From: Elusimicrobia bacterium GWA2_69_24
GTDB taxonomy: Bacteria; Elusimicrobiota; Elusimicrobia; UBA1565
Length of the DNA: 64,000 nucleotides
NCBI GenBank assembly: GCA_001799695.1
Contig: MGTY01000063.1
Location: 1 to 64,000, forward strand
Direction of reading: 5' to 3'
Below are positions 8,828 to 18,406 of this stretch, in pieces. The notes under the pieces were generated by a model. That model had not been told where the DNA came from. It saw nothing but the letters and a program-made list of their open reading frames with translations, and searched no databases. Made by a program: the position numbers and the translations under genes. Positions within the stretch are counted from its first letter, which is position 1. Each line of letters starts with the position of its first letter.

Positions 8828-8829
8828 AT
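8824..8829 (+). promoter_or_regulatory. -10 box of the response regulator gene
   Basis: Perfect TATAAT, 10 nt before the ATG at 8840. It implies a leaderless or near-leaderless mRNA and fixes the start at MPSNILIIEDD rather than at upstream in-frame codons inside the kinase gene. Confidence 0.6.
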
Positions 8830-8839
8830 TAACACGGTC

Positions 8840-9541
8840 ATGCCGTCGAACATCCTGATCATCGAAGACGACCCCGCCTTCCGCAAGCAGCTGGCCAAGC
8901 TCCTGGAATCCCGGGGTTTCGCGGTGCGGGCCGCCGCCACCGGCAAGAGCGGCATGTCCGAGGCCTTTCGCACGCCGCCCGACCTGGTGGTCCTGGACCT
9001 CGTCCTGCCGGGGATCGGCGGCACGCAGGTCTGCCGGGCGCTCAAGGACCAGGTCGGTACCGCCGGAGTGCCGATACTGATCCTCACCGGGGAGGATCAG
9101 GAAGGCCAGGAGGTCGCCTGCCTCGACATGGGGGCCGACGACTATCTCATCAAGCCGGTCCAGCCCGAGCGCCTGCTGGCGCATTGCCGCGCCCTATTGC
9201 GGCGTTCCCAGCCGTCCCCCGAGGCCGCCCGGCTGGAAGCGCGGGTCGGCGCCATGACGCTCGATTACGCGGGCAAGCTCGTCCAGCTCGCGGGCCGCCG
9301 GATCAGCCACCTGACCCCGAAGGAGTTCGGCATCCTTTATGACCTGGCCGTCCACAGTCCCCACCCCCGGGACCGGACCTCGCTCTATAAAGACGTCTGG
9401 GGGATGGATCCCCCCTCGGAAGGGAGCCTCAAGACCGTGGAGGTCCACGTGCGGCGAATCCGCCTCAAGATGGCCTGGAGTCCGGAGCAATGGCTCATCA
9501 CCGTCGAGAGCCGGGGCTACAGCCTCATCCCGCCATCCTGA
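8840..9541 (+). CDS. OmpR/PhoB-type response regulator
   Basis: 233 residues. The receiver domain (1-120) has the acidic pocket IIEDD, phosphoacceptor Asp53 in VVLDLVLPG, Thr83 and Lys105 in DDYLIKPV. The C-terminal winged helix (about 135-233) has the family features LTPKEFGILYDL, TVEVHVRRIRLKM and the closing SRGYSL. It should be phosphorylated by the divergently encoded kinase and bind DNA as a dimer; targets are unknown. Its last 25 nt overlap the convergent HemN-like gene. Confidence 0.93.
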   Translation: MPSNILIIEDDPAFRKQLAKLLESRGFAVRAAATGKSGMSEAFRTPPDLVVLDLVLPGIGGTQVCRALKDQVGTAGVPILILTGEDQEGQEVACLDMGADDYLIKPVQPERLLAHCRALLRRSQPSPEAARLEARVGAMTLDYAGKLVQLAGRRISHLTPKEFGILYDLAVHSPHPRDRTSLYKDVWGMDPPSEGSLKTVEVHVRRIRLKMAWSPEQWLITVESRGYSLIPPS

Positions 9542-11247
9542 ACGCCGGCCCGGCTGTAGCCGAGGCCGGAGCGGTCCGACACGCGGATCCAGGGCTTGAG
9601 GGTCAGGCGTCCCGGGGCAGCGCCCGACAGGTGCCGGGCCACGGCCTCGTGGAGGGCGTAGGTCCGCTCCGCGCCGCAGGCCTCGCCGGCCCCCGCCTGC
9701 AGGCTCTGGAACAGATCGCCCAGCCAGCGGACCAGCTTCATTTCCCACGGCGAGAAGGGCCCGGGCCGGAGCCTGGCCACCTGGAGGCCGTAGGATCCCG
9801 CCGAAGAGACGTAGCGCTGCTCCGGGCGGCTGCGCTCCACCCAGACGCCGTACTCCGCGGCGCCGGCGACCAGGCGGACCTGGTTCTCCGGCGAGTTGTG
9901 GGCGTCCAGCATCGCCCGCAAGGCGGGCAGGCCGACGAAGCAGAGCCGCGTGGCCAGACGGTCCTTGAGCGAGTCTTTCGCGCAGAGCAGCCGTCCCTGG
10001 GCGCGCCGGAGGAGGCCGTCGCGGCGGAGGCGCCGCAGGGGGGCCGCGAAACGGGACTCGAAGGAGCGGCCGAACACCTCCCGGAATCTCGCCAAGGACA
10101 GTCCCCATTCGCTGAGCAGGTGATGGGACAGCCAGCGGAACATCTCGTTATCCAGGTCCACCTTCCGGGCGTCGTAGATCCTGGCCTCGGGGTCGAAGGC
10201 TCCCCGCACTGGCCCGCAGGCGTAGGACATCCGGCCGCAAACGTGCGACCGGGCCATGGAGCCGAGCGCGAACAAGGAGCTCCCCCCTAAAGGCGTGTCG
10301 GAGTAGTACCTCTTCTCGACCGGGAGGGAGCGCTTCATGAAGGCGTAGCGGAGGTCCAGCAGCGGCGATTCGTTGACCCGATAGCCCCGGCGCTCCGCGG
10401 CGCGGATCATCCGCTCCGGGACGGCGGCGAAGCTGCGCCGGAGGTCCGCCTGTTCGTAGAACAGGCCGACGCTGCGCCCGTAGCGCGCCATGTGGGGGCC
10501 GAATGGCTTGAGCAGGTAGACGCTGATCTCCTCGGGCCCCAGGTCCGCCGCCCGCTCGAAGGAGCGCAGGAAGGAGGCCGGGGTCTCCCCCTCCAGCCCC
10601 AGGATGAGGTCCACGTTCTGGCCGCGAGGGAAGCCCGCCCGGGCCACGGCCCGCACGGCCCGCTCCACCTGGCCGGCCGTCTGATCCGTCCGCCCCGCCC
10701 GGCGCAGGACCCCGGGGGTCAGAGACTGCACGCCCAGGATCACGCGGTTGAAGCCGTGCTCCCGCAGGACCTCCAGCTTGCGTTCGGAGAAGCTGCTGGG
10801 GTGGAACTCGAAGCTCTTCTCCCCCGCCGGATCGAATCGGAACGCGCCGAAAAGGCCCCGGAAAAGCCGGTCCAACTGCGCGGCGGAAAGGACGCTGGGC
10901 GTGCCGCCGCCCAACAGCAGGTTCCCGAAGCGGACCTTCGCGAACGCCGGGCGGAAGAAACCGATCGCCTCGTCCAACCAGCACAGGTACTCCTCCACCC
11001 GGGACCGGGCGCCCAGCCGCTCGGGAGAGAGGTTGCAAAACCGGCAGAGCCGGCCGCAGAACGGGACGCCGACGTAGAGGTCGAACAGCTCGGCGCGGCC
11101 CTCCCGACGCAGTTCCCGGACCAAGGCGGACCATTCGTTGCGCACGGCGCGCGCGCTCAAGGGCTCCGCCGTCTCGTCCCGGAGCCCGAAGAACCCGGAA
11201 AGGTTATGGTCGAAGAACAGGTCCACGAAGCGGGCATATTCCTTCAT
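9517..11247 (-). CDS. HemN-like radical SAM protein with extra C-terminal domain (nitrogenase-like operon)
   Basis: 576 residues. The radical SAM barrel has CX3CX2C at Cys64/68/71 (VPFCGRLCRFCN), GGGTPS and a HemN-type VQSL segment. It lacks the fourth Cys of true HemN. After the HemN-C-like region comes an extra domain (about 457-576) with a PEQRYVSSAGSYGLQVA core, also seen at the end of the HemN-like enzyme encoded at 42.5-44.2 kb. It is the last gene of the operon and overlaps the nitrogenase-like gene by ATGA. Likely acts on a tetrapyrrole or other large substrate; HemW-like heme chaperoning is less likely given the context. Confidence 0.85.
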   Translation of the reverse strand: MKEYARFVDLFFDHNLSGFFGLRDETAEPLSARAVRNEWSALVRELRREGRAELFDLYVGVPFCGRLCRFCNLSPERLGARSRVEEYLCWLDEAIGFFRPAFAKVRFGNLLLGGGTPSVLSAAQLDRLFRGLFGAFRFDPAGEKSFEFHPSSFSERKLEVLREHGFNRVILGVQSLTPGVLRRAGRTDQTAGQVERAVRAVARAGFPRGQNVDLILGLEGETPASFLRSFERAADLGPEEISVYLLKPFGPHMARYGRSVGLFYEQADLRRSFAAVPERMIRAAERRGYRVNESPLLDLRYAFMKRSLPVEKRYYSDTPLGGSSLFALGSMARSHVCGRMSYACGPVRGAFDPEARIYDARKVDLDNEMFRWLSHHLLSEWGLSLARFREVFGRSFESRFAAPLRRLRRDGLLRRAQGRLLCAKDSLKDRLATRLCFVGLPALRAMLDAHNSPENQVRLVAGAAEYGVWVERSRPEQRYVSSAGSYGLQVARLRPGPFSPWEMKLVRWLGDLFQSLQAGAGEACGAERTYALHEAVARHLSGAAPGRLTLKPWIRVSDRSGLGYSRAGVQDGGMRL

Positions 11248-12551
11248 GGCCGCCTCCGGACGCGCGCCGCGCTGAGCGCGTTCGCCATCCGCTGCGCGAG
11301 CGACAGGGCCCCCTCGAAGCCCAAGAACGGGGTCTCGGTCAGGAAATGCGTGTGCCAGGAGGGGAAGCCGAGCTCGACCGCCGCGGTCCCTTCGCGCAGG
11401 GCCTCGTCGGTGACCGCGAAGGTGCCGCCGACGACGAGTTCCCCCGGCTCGCGCAGGGCCGCCTCCAGGGAGGCGCGGCGCGGCTCGAAGGTCAGTTCCG
11501 GCGCCGCGCGGCGCAAGGCCGCCTCTCCGGCCGCGTGACCCCGCGACCCGGCCGCCGCCGCGAAACGCGGGCGCAGGCCCAGCTCGCGGCAGAAGCCGAG
11601 CATGCCCGCGGCCAGGTGCGGGTCCAGGAAGAGCGAGAGCTCGCGGTTCAGGAAGGCGTAGGGCAGTACCCACTCCAGCGCGGCGAAGACGCGCGCCCGC
11701 TCCCCGCGCACGAGGGTGTCGGCCAGGGCCGGACGCCCCGCGGCCCGCGCGACGCAGCGCAGAAAAGCCTCGGTCCCGTCCAGCCCGAAAGGCAGGTCCG
11801 CGCGCACGAGGCGGGCCCCGGTCCGCTCGGCCAGCACGCGGGCCGCCTCCCGGCCATAAGGAAGGGATATCACCAGGTCGGCCTGCGCGGCTCGCGACAG
11901 CTCCGCAAGACCGCCCTCTCCCGGCCAGAAGCCCACCCGTGGCATGCCGAGCGCCGCCAGCAGGCGGCGGAGCTCGCTGCGGTTGCCGCGATGGTCCCCC
12001 TCGTTGCGGTCCGCCAGCAGCCCGACCACCGCGGCGCTGCCGGCCGCCCGGCCGCCGCGTCCCCGTTCCTTCAGGGGCAGCGCCCCGGCCAGGGCCGCGA
12101 GGGCGGCCGCGTACCCGTCCAGCCAATCCCCCGACAAGGATTCCGAGGGCAGGACCATGACCGGTTTCCCGCCGGCTCCCGCCGCCGGCTTCAAGAGGCG
12201 CTCGTAGGGGAAGCCCGTGACCGCGCAGACCGGCATGGCACTCGCCAGGACCCCCCCGCAGCCCGGGACCGAGCGGATCAGGTCGAGGAGCGCTTCGAGC
12301 CTCCCGCTCTGATCCGCCGCGACGTCGTTGAGCGTGACGTTGGAGAAAACGATCCGGTGCGCCCCCGCCGCGTCCAGCAAGGTCGAGTTCCAGTCGTGCT
12401 TGCCGTGGATGAACTCCGCCTTGTGGAGGATGCAGTCGGGACCGTCCACCAGCAGGAACAGGTCCTCCACCGCGTTGACGAGCAGGTAGACCCCCAGGAG
12501 ATAGGGCAGGTTCAGTCTCCGGGAGAACTCGTCAGGGAGCGTTCTTTTCAT
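11244..12551 (-). CDS. Nitrogenase component-1-like protein (subunit B)
   Basis: 435 residues that read as a divergent member of the NifD/NifK/BchN/BchB superfamily. The N-terminal domain has GPDCILHKAEFIHG (Cys40) and a strand-turn VFSNVTLNDVAADQSGRLE. It continues with CGGVLASAMPVCAVTG (Cys98, Cys109), where nitrogenases place a cluster-ligating Cys. Two further Rossmann-like domains follow (VVGLLADRNEGD; DLVISLPYG). Homocitrate/FeMo-co ligand regions are not evident. It overlaps the other component-1-like gene by 20 nt, suggesting a heterodimer analogous to NifDK or BchNB. No NifH-like reductase gene lies in the window. Confidence 0.72.
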   Translation of the reverse strand: MKRTLPDEFSRRLNLPYLLGVYLLVNAVEDLFLLVDGPDCILHKAEFIHGKHDWNSTLLDAAGAHRIVFSNVTLNDVAADQSGRLEALLDLIRSVPGCGGVLASAMPVCAVTGFPYERLLKPAAGAGGKPVMVLPSESLSGDWLDGYAAALAALAGALPLKERGRGGRAAGSAAVVGLLADRNEGDHRGNRSELRRLLAALGMPRVGFWPGEGGLAELSRAAQADLVISLPYGREAARVLAERTGARLVRADLPFGLDGTEAFLRCVARAAGRPALADTLVRGERARVFAALEWVLPYAFLNRELSLFLDPHLAAGMLGFCRELGLRPRFAAAAGSRGHAAGEAALRRAAPELTFEPRRASLEAALREPGELVVGGTFAVTDEALREGTAAVELGFPSWHTHFLTETPFLGFEGALSLAQRMANALSAARVRRRP

Positions 12552-13923
12552 AGAAATCCAGGCTCGTCACCCCGTCCATCCTCCGGAGGCTGCGCACCGC
12601 CCCCGCGAGGCCCATCTCGAAGATCGACAGCGAGAAGGGCGTCTTGCCGGCGCGCGTGATGCGCCGGTCGAAGAACACGTTGGAGAAGACGGCGCGGCAC
12701 GGCTCCCCGCGCAGGATCCGGCCGAGTTCCCGGGGCGACGAGAACCAGCGGACGCCCCGGCGCGGCGGCCGCGCCTTTCCGGGGGCGCGGTACAGGGCGA
12801 ACCGGACTCCCACCCCCATCTCCCGCAGCACCGGAAGCAGGGGCACTCCGAAGGTGCGGCGGGGATCCGAATAGCGGGCCACGGCCAGCGCGTCGTCCAC
12901 GAGGATGACCGACCGGCCGCGCAGGCGGGACTTCGCCCGCCGGAATCCGGCCTCGGCGTCCGCGCTCAGGCGGGGCCAGGCCTCGCGCAGGAGGCGCGGC
13001 TTGCCCGCGGCTGCGAGCACGGCCTCCAGCCAGCGCCGCGTGCCGGCGAGTCCGTAGGGAGCGGGCGGGGCGACCGCCCGCCGGCCCGCGGCGGCGGCCA
13101 TGGGGACGCCGTCCTCGGAGCGCGTTCGTCCTCCTTTCGCGGAGAGGGCGGCCCGCTCGAACGCGGCCTCCAGCAGCCGGTGCGGCAGCAGCACCTGCAG
13201 GTCCGCGCCGTCCCAGCGGCGGATCTCAGCGACCGAAAAATCCGGCAGCAGCCGCGCGTTCACCCGGACCCCCAATCCGGCGAGCAGCCCGATCAGCTCC
13301 CGGGTTCCCGCCACGTCGGGGAAGCCGACCAGGTTCACCCGGCCCCGCGCGGCGCGGCGGCGCCCCCCCCCGTGGAACTTCGCAAACAGCTTCTCGAACA
13401 GGGTCGCGCGCGGGTCCGCGGCCAGGTTGAGGTAGACCAGACGCTCGCCCAGGGCGGGGGCGCGGCGCCGCACGATTCCCTCCACGTCCTCCCCCGTCAG
13501 AAGCGGCACGCAGTCCGGCACCAGCGCCACCAGACATCCCGCCGGGGCGCCCCGGGCCACGGACGCGAGCAGGGCGTCCAGTTTCTTCGCCCCGCCGAGG
13601 ATGACGTCGCTTTCGTCGAGGTCCGTGCTGAGGGCCGCGGCCACCCGGAGGCGCCCATGGGGCAGCCCCGCGCTGGGATGGACCCAGGGATAGCTGAGGA
13701 AGCTGACGCTCTCCCCGTCCATCCTCGGGGAGGCCATCTGGCATTCAAAATCCCCGTGGGAGACGTACACGCAGGGGTCCTTCAGCGTCAGACTCGCCGC
13801 GAAATCCCGGCGCAGCTGCCGTTCCTGGAAGAAATCGCGCCACGCGGAAGGGTCGCCCCAGGGCGCGATCTCGATGTCCGCGTCGGGGGAACTCAAGCCC
13901 GCCCCCGGACCACCAGTTCCCAC
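12532..13923 (-). CDS. Nitrogenase component-1-like protein (subunit A, NifE/NifD-type)
   Basis: 463 residues. Three blocks line up with NifD/NifE: HGDFEC (Cys61) with the HGPVGC cysteine loop, STDLDESDVILGGAKKL (99-115) with the TSD...DIVFGGDKKL motif, and VPDCVPLLTGEDVEGI (Cys138) with the SECPIGLIGDDI loop. Two P-cluster-type cysteines are thus present, while the first nitrogenase cysteine motif is not obvious (Cys51 may replace it). The rest shows domains 2 and 3 of the fold (RVNLVGFPDVAGTRELIGLL; SVILVDDALAVARY). An alternative TTG start at 13896 would overlap the upstream stop as TTGA. Function probably reductive, on an unknown substrate or cofactor precursor. Confidence 0.75.
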   Translation of the reverse strand: MGTGGPGAGLSSPDADIEIAPWGDPSAWRDFFQERQLRRDFAASLTLKDPCVYVSHGDFECQMASPRMDGESVSFLSYPWVHPSAGLPHGRLRVAAALSTDLDESDVILGGAKKLDALLASVARGAPAGCLVALVPDCVPLLTGEDVEGIVRRRAPALGERLVYLNLAADPRATLFEKLFAKFHGGGRRRAARGRVNLVGFPDVAGTRELIGLLAGLGVRVNARLLPDFSVAEIRRWDGADLQVLLPHRLLEAAFERAALSAKGGRTRSEDGVPMAAAAGRRAVAPPAPYGLAGTRRWLEAVLAAAGKPRLLREAWPRLSADAEAGFRRAKSRLRGRSVILVDDALAVARYSDPRRTFGVPLLPVLREMGVGVRFALYRAPGKARPPRRGVRWFSSPRELGRILRGEPCRAVFSNVFFDRRITRAGKTPFSLSIFEMGLAGAVRSLRRMDGVTSLDFYEKNAP

Positions 13924-15287
13924 ACCCGGGCCAGGACTTCCTTCGAATAGAACAGCTTGCCGCAGATGAGGGCGTTCTTCTCGTGATTGTCCGGGTCATG
14001 CCGGACGCGGAGCTCGTCCCCCCTGCCGACGAGGAGGCCGTGCCTCCGGGCCAGGGCGATCGGCTCGGCGAAAGCGGCGCCGGCGCCCTTGCCGAAGAGC
14101 CGCCGCAGCAGCGCCACGTCGAGCCGGCCCTCCATCTCGATCCGGTCCACGACGAAGGCGCGCGCCGCCTCGCCGCCGCCCATGTCCCAGCCGCGCACCG
14201 GCGGGAACTCCCCTCCCGCGAGCGCCTCCCGGTAGCGCCCGTAGTGGTTCTCCTTGACGTAGGATAGGACGCCCTTGGCGTAGGACCGGGAGGAATAGCC
14301 CAACCCGAGCACGGAACCGTTGCGGTAATCGCGGTCCACCCGCTGCTGAGAATCGCCGACGCGCTCCAACGGCGAGGGGTCCCGCGGATAGCGCCGCGCC
14401 AGGACCCCGGAAGCCAAGGCCAGCATCTCCTCGCGCCGGGCCACGTCGCGCCCCCCCACCTCCCCGACCTCGACCCGATAGGGGGTGGTCCGGATGCAGG
14501 CGAAGGGATACACGGAGACGCTGTCGGGCTCCAGCGCGAGCGCGAAATCGAGGCTCTTGCGGAAGGATACCAGGGTCTGCCCGGGGAGACCGGCGAGCAG
14601 GTCCACGCTCACGTGGCGGACGCCGTGCCGGCGCAGTCCCGTGAAAGCCCGGCGCACCATGGCCTCATCCTGCGTGCGGCGGAAACGGGCCAGGAGCCTC
14701 GGGTCCACGGTCTGCACTCCCAGGGTCGCGCGGCGGACCCCCCAGGCCTCCAGCTCCCGCAGGACTTCCTCGGAGATCGAGGACGGACTGACCTCGGCCA
14801 TCCGCTCCCGGCAGGAGGAGAGGTCGAGGCTGTCGTCGAGGATGCGGAACAGCCGCCGCAGGTCCCCCGCCGACAGCGCCGTGGGGGTGCCCCCGCCCAG
14901 GCAAGCCGTGTCGACGGCCAGCCCCCGCGGGAAGCGCAGCAGACGGAGCTCGGTCTCCAGGGCGTCCAGATACGCCGCGTGGCTGGCGGGACGCATGTCG
15001 GTGACCGACATGCAGTTGCAGAAGACGCACTTGGTGGGGCAGAAGGGGACATGGACGTAGAGCCCCAGGGGCCCGCGGGAGGACCGCGGCGCCCTGGAGA
15101 GCCGCTGCCACGCCCGGCGCACGTCCCGCAGGGTCTTGGGCTGCCAGACCAGGATCGGCGGGTAGGGGCTCCGGAACGAATACCGCCTCAGGAAGGCGGC
15201 CGAGAGCCGGGCCAGGCGCAGGCGCCCCTCGGGATCCGGCCAGAGCGCCTGGAACGCTTCCTGTCCGGCCTTCTCGCGCACGGTCAA
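13893..15287 (-). CDS. HemN-like coproporphyrinogen dehydrogenase family radical SAM protein
   Basis: 464 residues with the complete HemN/HemW cysteine motif CX3CX2CXC (Cys83/87/90/92 in PFCPTKCVFCNC), GGGTPTALS, the VQTVDPRLLARFRRT helix and DLLAGLPGQT. This is the most canonical of the three HemN-like proteins here. It lacks the N-terminal residues of bacterial HemN needed for coproporphyrinogen recognition, so it may be a relative with a new substrate. It overlaps its upstream neighbour by ATGA and the nitrogenase-like subunit downstream by 31 nt. Confidence 0.85.
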   Translation of the reverse strand: MTVREKAGQEAFQALWPDPEGRLRLARLSAAFLRRYSFRSPYPPILVWQPKTLRDVRRAWQRLSRAPRSSRGPLGLYVHVPFCPTKCVFCNCMSVTDMRPASHAAYLDALETELRLLRFPRGLAVDTACLGGGTPTALSAGDLRRLFRILDDSLDLSSCRERMAEVSPSSISEEVLRELEAWGVRRATLGVQTVDPRLLARFRRTQDEAMVRRAFTGLRRHGVRHVSVDLLAGLPGQTLVSFRKSLDFALALEPDSVSVYPFACIRTTPYRVEVGEVGGRDVARREEMLALASGVLARRYPRDPSPLERVGDSQQRVDRDYRNGSVLGLGYSSRSYAKGVLSYVKENHYGRYREALAGGEFPPVRGWDMGGGEAARAFVVDRIEMEGRLDVALLRRLFGKGAGAAFAEPIALARRHGLLVGRGDELRVRHDPDNHEKNALICGKLFYSKEVLARVWELVVRGRA

Positions 15288-18200
15288 CGCGGCTGCCCCT
15301 GGACGGCGGCGGTCTGTTCGCGGGACTGCTGGAGGAGCGCCCGCAGCTCTCCGGGAGCCTTGGGATCCTTCACGCGCAGCCCGGCGTCATAGACCTCCAG
15401 CGCGCGCGCGTTCTCCCCGGCCGCGGCATGGAGCCCGCCCAGCGTGAGGTAGGCGGACAGGAGCGTCTTATCGAGCCGGATCGCGGCGCCCAGGTCTTCC
15501 ATCGCCTCCCGGGTGCGTCCCAACCGGGCCTTGAGCACCCCCCGGTCGCCCAGGACCCGGCCCGAGCCGGGGCTGAGGCGGACCGCGCGGTCCAGGAGCC
15601 GCAGAGCGCGGGACAGGTCCTCGAGCCCCTGGGCGAGGATGGCCATACGCTCGACCTCGGCCGGCCCGGCCTCCGCGGCCTCGGCCCGGTCCAGTCCGGC
15701 CTTCACGGCCTCGGGCTTTCCGAGCTCGGCGTACAGTTCCGTGACGCGGAGGTTCGTCTTCGGGTCCGGTCCCGAACGGGAGACGCGGTCCAGGGCCCGC
15801 AGAGCCACATCCTGGCGCCCGGCGGCGCGGGCCCGGTCCACGAACTCCATCCACGCTCCGGAGGAACGGGGCAGGTCCGCGCCCCGTCGCTCCAGAAGCG
15901 CCAGCGCCGCCTCGTGCTCGTCCACGCGGCCGTAGATCTCCAGCATCCGGTGCAGGGAATCGGAGTCGAGGCCCGTCCGGTCGGCCCGCGCCAGGGCTTC
16001 CACGACCTGGCGCCGGTCCTGGGCCGCCGCGGCGGTCGCGGCCAGCTCAAGCCAGGGGCCGGGCGCCGCCCCGTCGCGCTCCGCCATACGCTTGAGGAAA
16101 GGGACGGCGCTCGCGGGCTGTCCGCAGGAGGAGTACAGGTTCGCCGCCCTCCGGGCGTTCTCCAGCGTGGACATGCGCAGGCGCACGTGGGAGAGCGCCT
16201 CCAGCGCGGTGCTCTGGTCGCCGGCCGAGTTCGCCGCCGCGGCCAGGTCGAGCCAGCGGACGGCATGACCGGGATCCTCGGCGGTCAGGCGCTTGAGGTA
16301 GGGGACGGCCTTGGCTGGCTCCTTCCTGCCCATATGGAAGGCGGCGGCCACCCGCGCCTGTTCGGGGACCATGCCCGCCGGATCCGCCTGGGCCAGGTCG
16401 TCCGGACGCCCCGCGGCCAGAGCGGCCTCGGCCCAAAGGCTCGCCGGCGCCGAGCCGCGGCGGGAGGACAGGAACGCCAGGGCTTTTCCCGGCTCCTTGA
16501 GCGCCAGATAAAGGGCTGCGATGGCCGCCGTGTCTTCCGGCCGGGCGGACCTTTCCGCGGCGGCGAGCGCCGCCAGGGCCGGCGCCTTGTCCTTGCACCG
16601 GAGGGAGCTGGGCACCAGCTTCGCCGCGACGGAGAGGTCCCCGGGACTGGATGACGCCAACCGCTTCAGGACCGCCAGGGCCCGACAACTCTGGCCGATC
16701 CCCTGATAAAGGTCCGCCATCCACTCGAGCTCCCGCGGCCCCGCGCTCTTCTCGCCGCGCGCGAGCGCCGCCGCGGCCAGGTCCGCCCGGTCCGCCCCCG
16801 CGGCCCGGTTCGCGAGCAGTATCCACTCCGAGGCCGGCGGCGCGGGCTCCTGCGGGGCCGACGCGGGGCCGCGGGGACGGCGCCCAAGGATGCGCTGGAG
16901 GCCGATCGGCCGCCGGTCGCCCTCGATGACCCGCAGTCCCAGGCTCCGGCTCAGGACCTTGGTCTCGCGCACCGGCTCCAGAACGAAGGTCTCCGCCATC
17001 CTCTTGCAAAGCGGGTCCGAATAACTGTCACCCAACTCCATGCCGCGGGTGATCATCGCGTCGCGGTCCTCCCGGACCACATAGCAGTCCACGCCCTTGT
17101 AGAAATAGGCCCGGGCCAGGGGGGCCCCGGAGCCGAGGGCGAAGAGACGCTGCAGGGAGAGCGTGACCGCGGGCTTCCCGCCGCGGCGGGCCGGGCCGGC
17201 CAACTGCAGGAGCTCGGCCGAGCCCGGGGCGCCGTCGCCGGGATGGAACGCCACCACGGCGCCCGCGGGCAGGTCTCCGGGCGCCGCCGACAACAGCGCG
17301 TATTCCTGCTGATGCGCGTACAGCGTCCCCAGGAAGTCCCGGTAAAGGAACGGCAAGGCCGCGAGATAGACCCCGGCGAGGACCCGCGCGGCGGCGCGGG
17401 TCCGGGGTCCGAGTTCCTCCGTCAGGCAGTAGAGGCCCCACGCGGCCAGGGCCGCGAATATGAACTGGGTCGCCAGGCCGCTGCTCAGACGGAGCCCCGC
17501 CGTCCCGAGCCCGGGGGCGTACGCGGCGGTGATCCACAAGGCGTAGAACCCGGCGCCCACGAACAGCCGACGGCTCCGGCGGAACGCGTAGAACGCTCCG
17601 ATGAGCCCCAGCACCATGTACAGAGCGGGGGTGACCCCGGGATCGAAAAAGGCGTTGAGCTTGCGCAGGCCCAGGGCGGAGAGCAGCCCGTCCGAGGGGT
17701 GGAGCCACAGCCACTGCCATTGCCCCGCCAGGCGGGAGGCGCCCGGGACGGCCTGCAGGCCGCAGACGGCGAGGGCCAGGACCCCGGCGGCCGCGGCCGC
17801 GGGCTTGCGCCAGGCGCCCGCCGGGAACCCGCGCCGCAGGAGCCACAGGAGGACCCCGGCGCCCACGGGGAAGAGCACCGCCATCTCCGCGCGGGTGTAC
17901 GCGAGCGCCGCGAAACAGACCGCCGCGGCCGGCAGCCAAAGGCCGCGCCGCGTCCGCGCCGCACCCGCGAGGCAGCACAGGGCGGCCAAGGACCAGAACT
18001 CGACCAGGACCCAGGGGCTCTCGGTCACGGACAGACGCATGTGCGCCGGCAGGAAGAGCAGCACCCCGCCGGTCAGGACGGCGGCCCAGCCCGCCCCGGA
18101 CAGGAGATAGACGAGGAGGGACGCCAACAGGACCGAGGCCGCCGAGAAAAGATAGTCCAAGGAGAACACCGACACGACGCCGCCCGTGAGGCGGTCGGCG

Positions 18201-18406
18201 GCGCGGAGGGTCCAGCCGTAGGCGGGTCCCGCGGCCTCGGGGTCGCGCAGGGCGTCCGAGCGGCCCTTGACGGATTCCATCAGGGCGACCCCGGCGCGGT
18301 CGTCCCAGGGAGCATGCGGAAGAAGGGGCTTCACCCACAAGGCGTGCGCGGCGAGTACGGCGAACAGGAGCAGCGCGGCGACATTCGGACGCATACCTCT
18401 ACCCAT
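15284..18406 (-). CDS. GT-C-like polytopic membrane protein with C-terminal TPR array
   Basis: 1040 residues. The first 400 or so contain about ten membrane helices. An Asp-rich first loop follows helix 1 (HAPWDDRAG), as in protein mannosyltransferase/ArnT-like GT-C enzymes. A globular segment follows. From about residue 520 to the end come many TPR-like helix pairs (repeated A-L-x-x-L-x-R patterns, for instance GDRGVLKARLGRTREAMEDLG near 960). The TPR part would be scaffold or substrate-binding. It lies in the nitrogenase-like operon between the SnoaL-like protein and the HemN-like enzyme, with 8-nt and 4-nt overlaps; whether it serves the same pathway is uncertain. Confidence 0.7.
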   Translation of the reverse strand: MGRGMRPNVAALLLFAVLAAHALWVKPLLPHAPWDDRAGVALMESVKGRSDALRDPEAAGPAYGWTLRAADRLTGGVVSVFSLDYLFSAASVLLASLLVYLLSGAGWAAVLTGGVLLFLPAHMRLSVTESPWVLVEFWSLAALCCLAGAARTRRGLWLPAAAVCFAALAYTRAEMAVLFPVGAGVLLWLLRRGFPAGAWRKPAAAAAGVLALAVCGLQAVPGASRLAGQWQWLWLHPSDGLLSALGLRKLNAFFDPGVTPALYMVLGLIGAFYAFRRSRRLFVGAGFYALWITAAYAPGLGTAGLRLSSGLATQFIFAALAAWGLYCLTEELGPRTRAAARVLAGVYLAALPFLYRDFLGTLYAHQQEYALLSAAPGDLPAGAVVAFHPGDGAPGSAELLQLAGPARRGGKPAVTLSLQRLFALGSGAPLARAYFYKGVDCYVVREDRDAMITRGMELGDSYSDPLCKRMAETFVLEPVRETKVLSRSLGLRVIEGDRRPIGLQRILGRRPRGPASAPQEPAPPASEWILLANRAAGADRADLAAAALARGEKSAGPRELEWMADLYQGIGQSCRALAVLKRLASSSPGDLSVAAKLVPSSLRCKDKAPALAALAAAERSARPEDTAAIAALYLALKEPGKALAFLSSRRGSAPASLWAEAALAAGRPDDLAQADPAGMVPEQARVAAAFHMGRKEPAKAVPYLKRLTAEDPGHAVRWLDLAAAANSAGDQSTALEALSHVRLRMSTLENARRAANLYSSCGQPASAVPFLKRMAERDGAAPGPWLELAATAAAAQDRRQVVEALARADRTGLDSDSLHRMLEIYGRVDEHEAALALLERRGADLPRSSGAWMEFVDRARAAGRQDVALRALDRVSRSGPDPKTNLRVTELYAELGKPEAVKAGLDRAEAAEAGPAEVERMAILAQGLEDLSRALRLLDRAVRLSPGSGRVLGDRGVLKARLGRTREAMEDLGAAIRLDKTLLSAYLTLGGLHAAAGENARALEVYDAGLRVKDPKAPGELRALLQQSREQTAAVQGQPR

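Noticed and set aside
9517..12126. Extended 869-codon version of the HemN-like gene
   Set aside because: The first 290 or so codons run through the nitrogenase-like gene in another frame and are low-complexity Arg/Gly/Pro.
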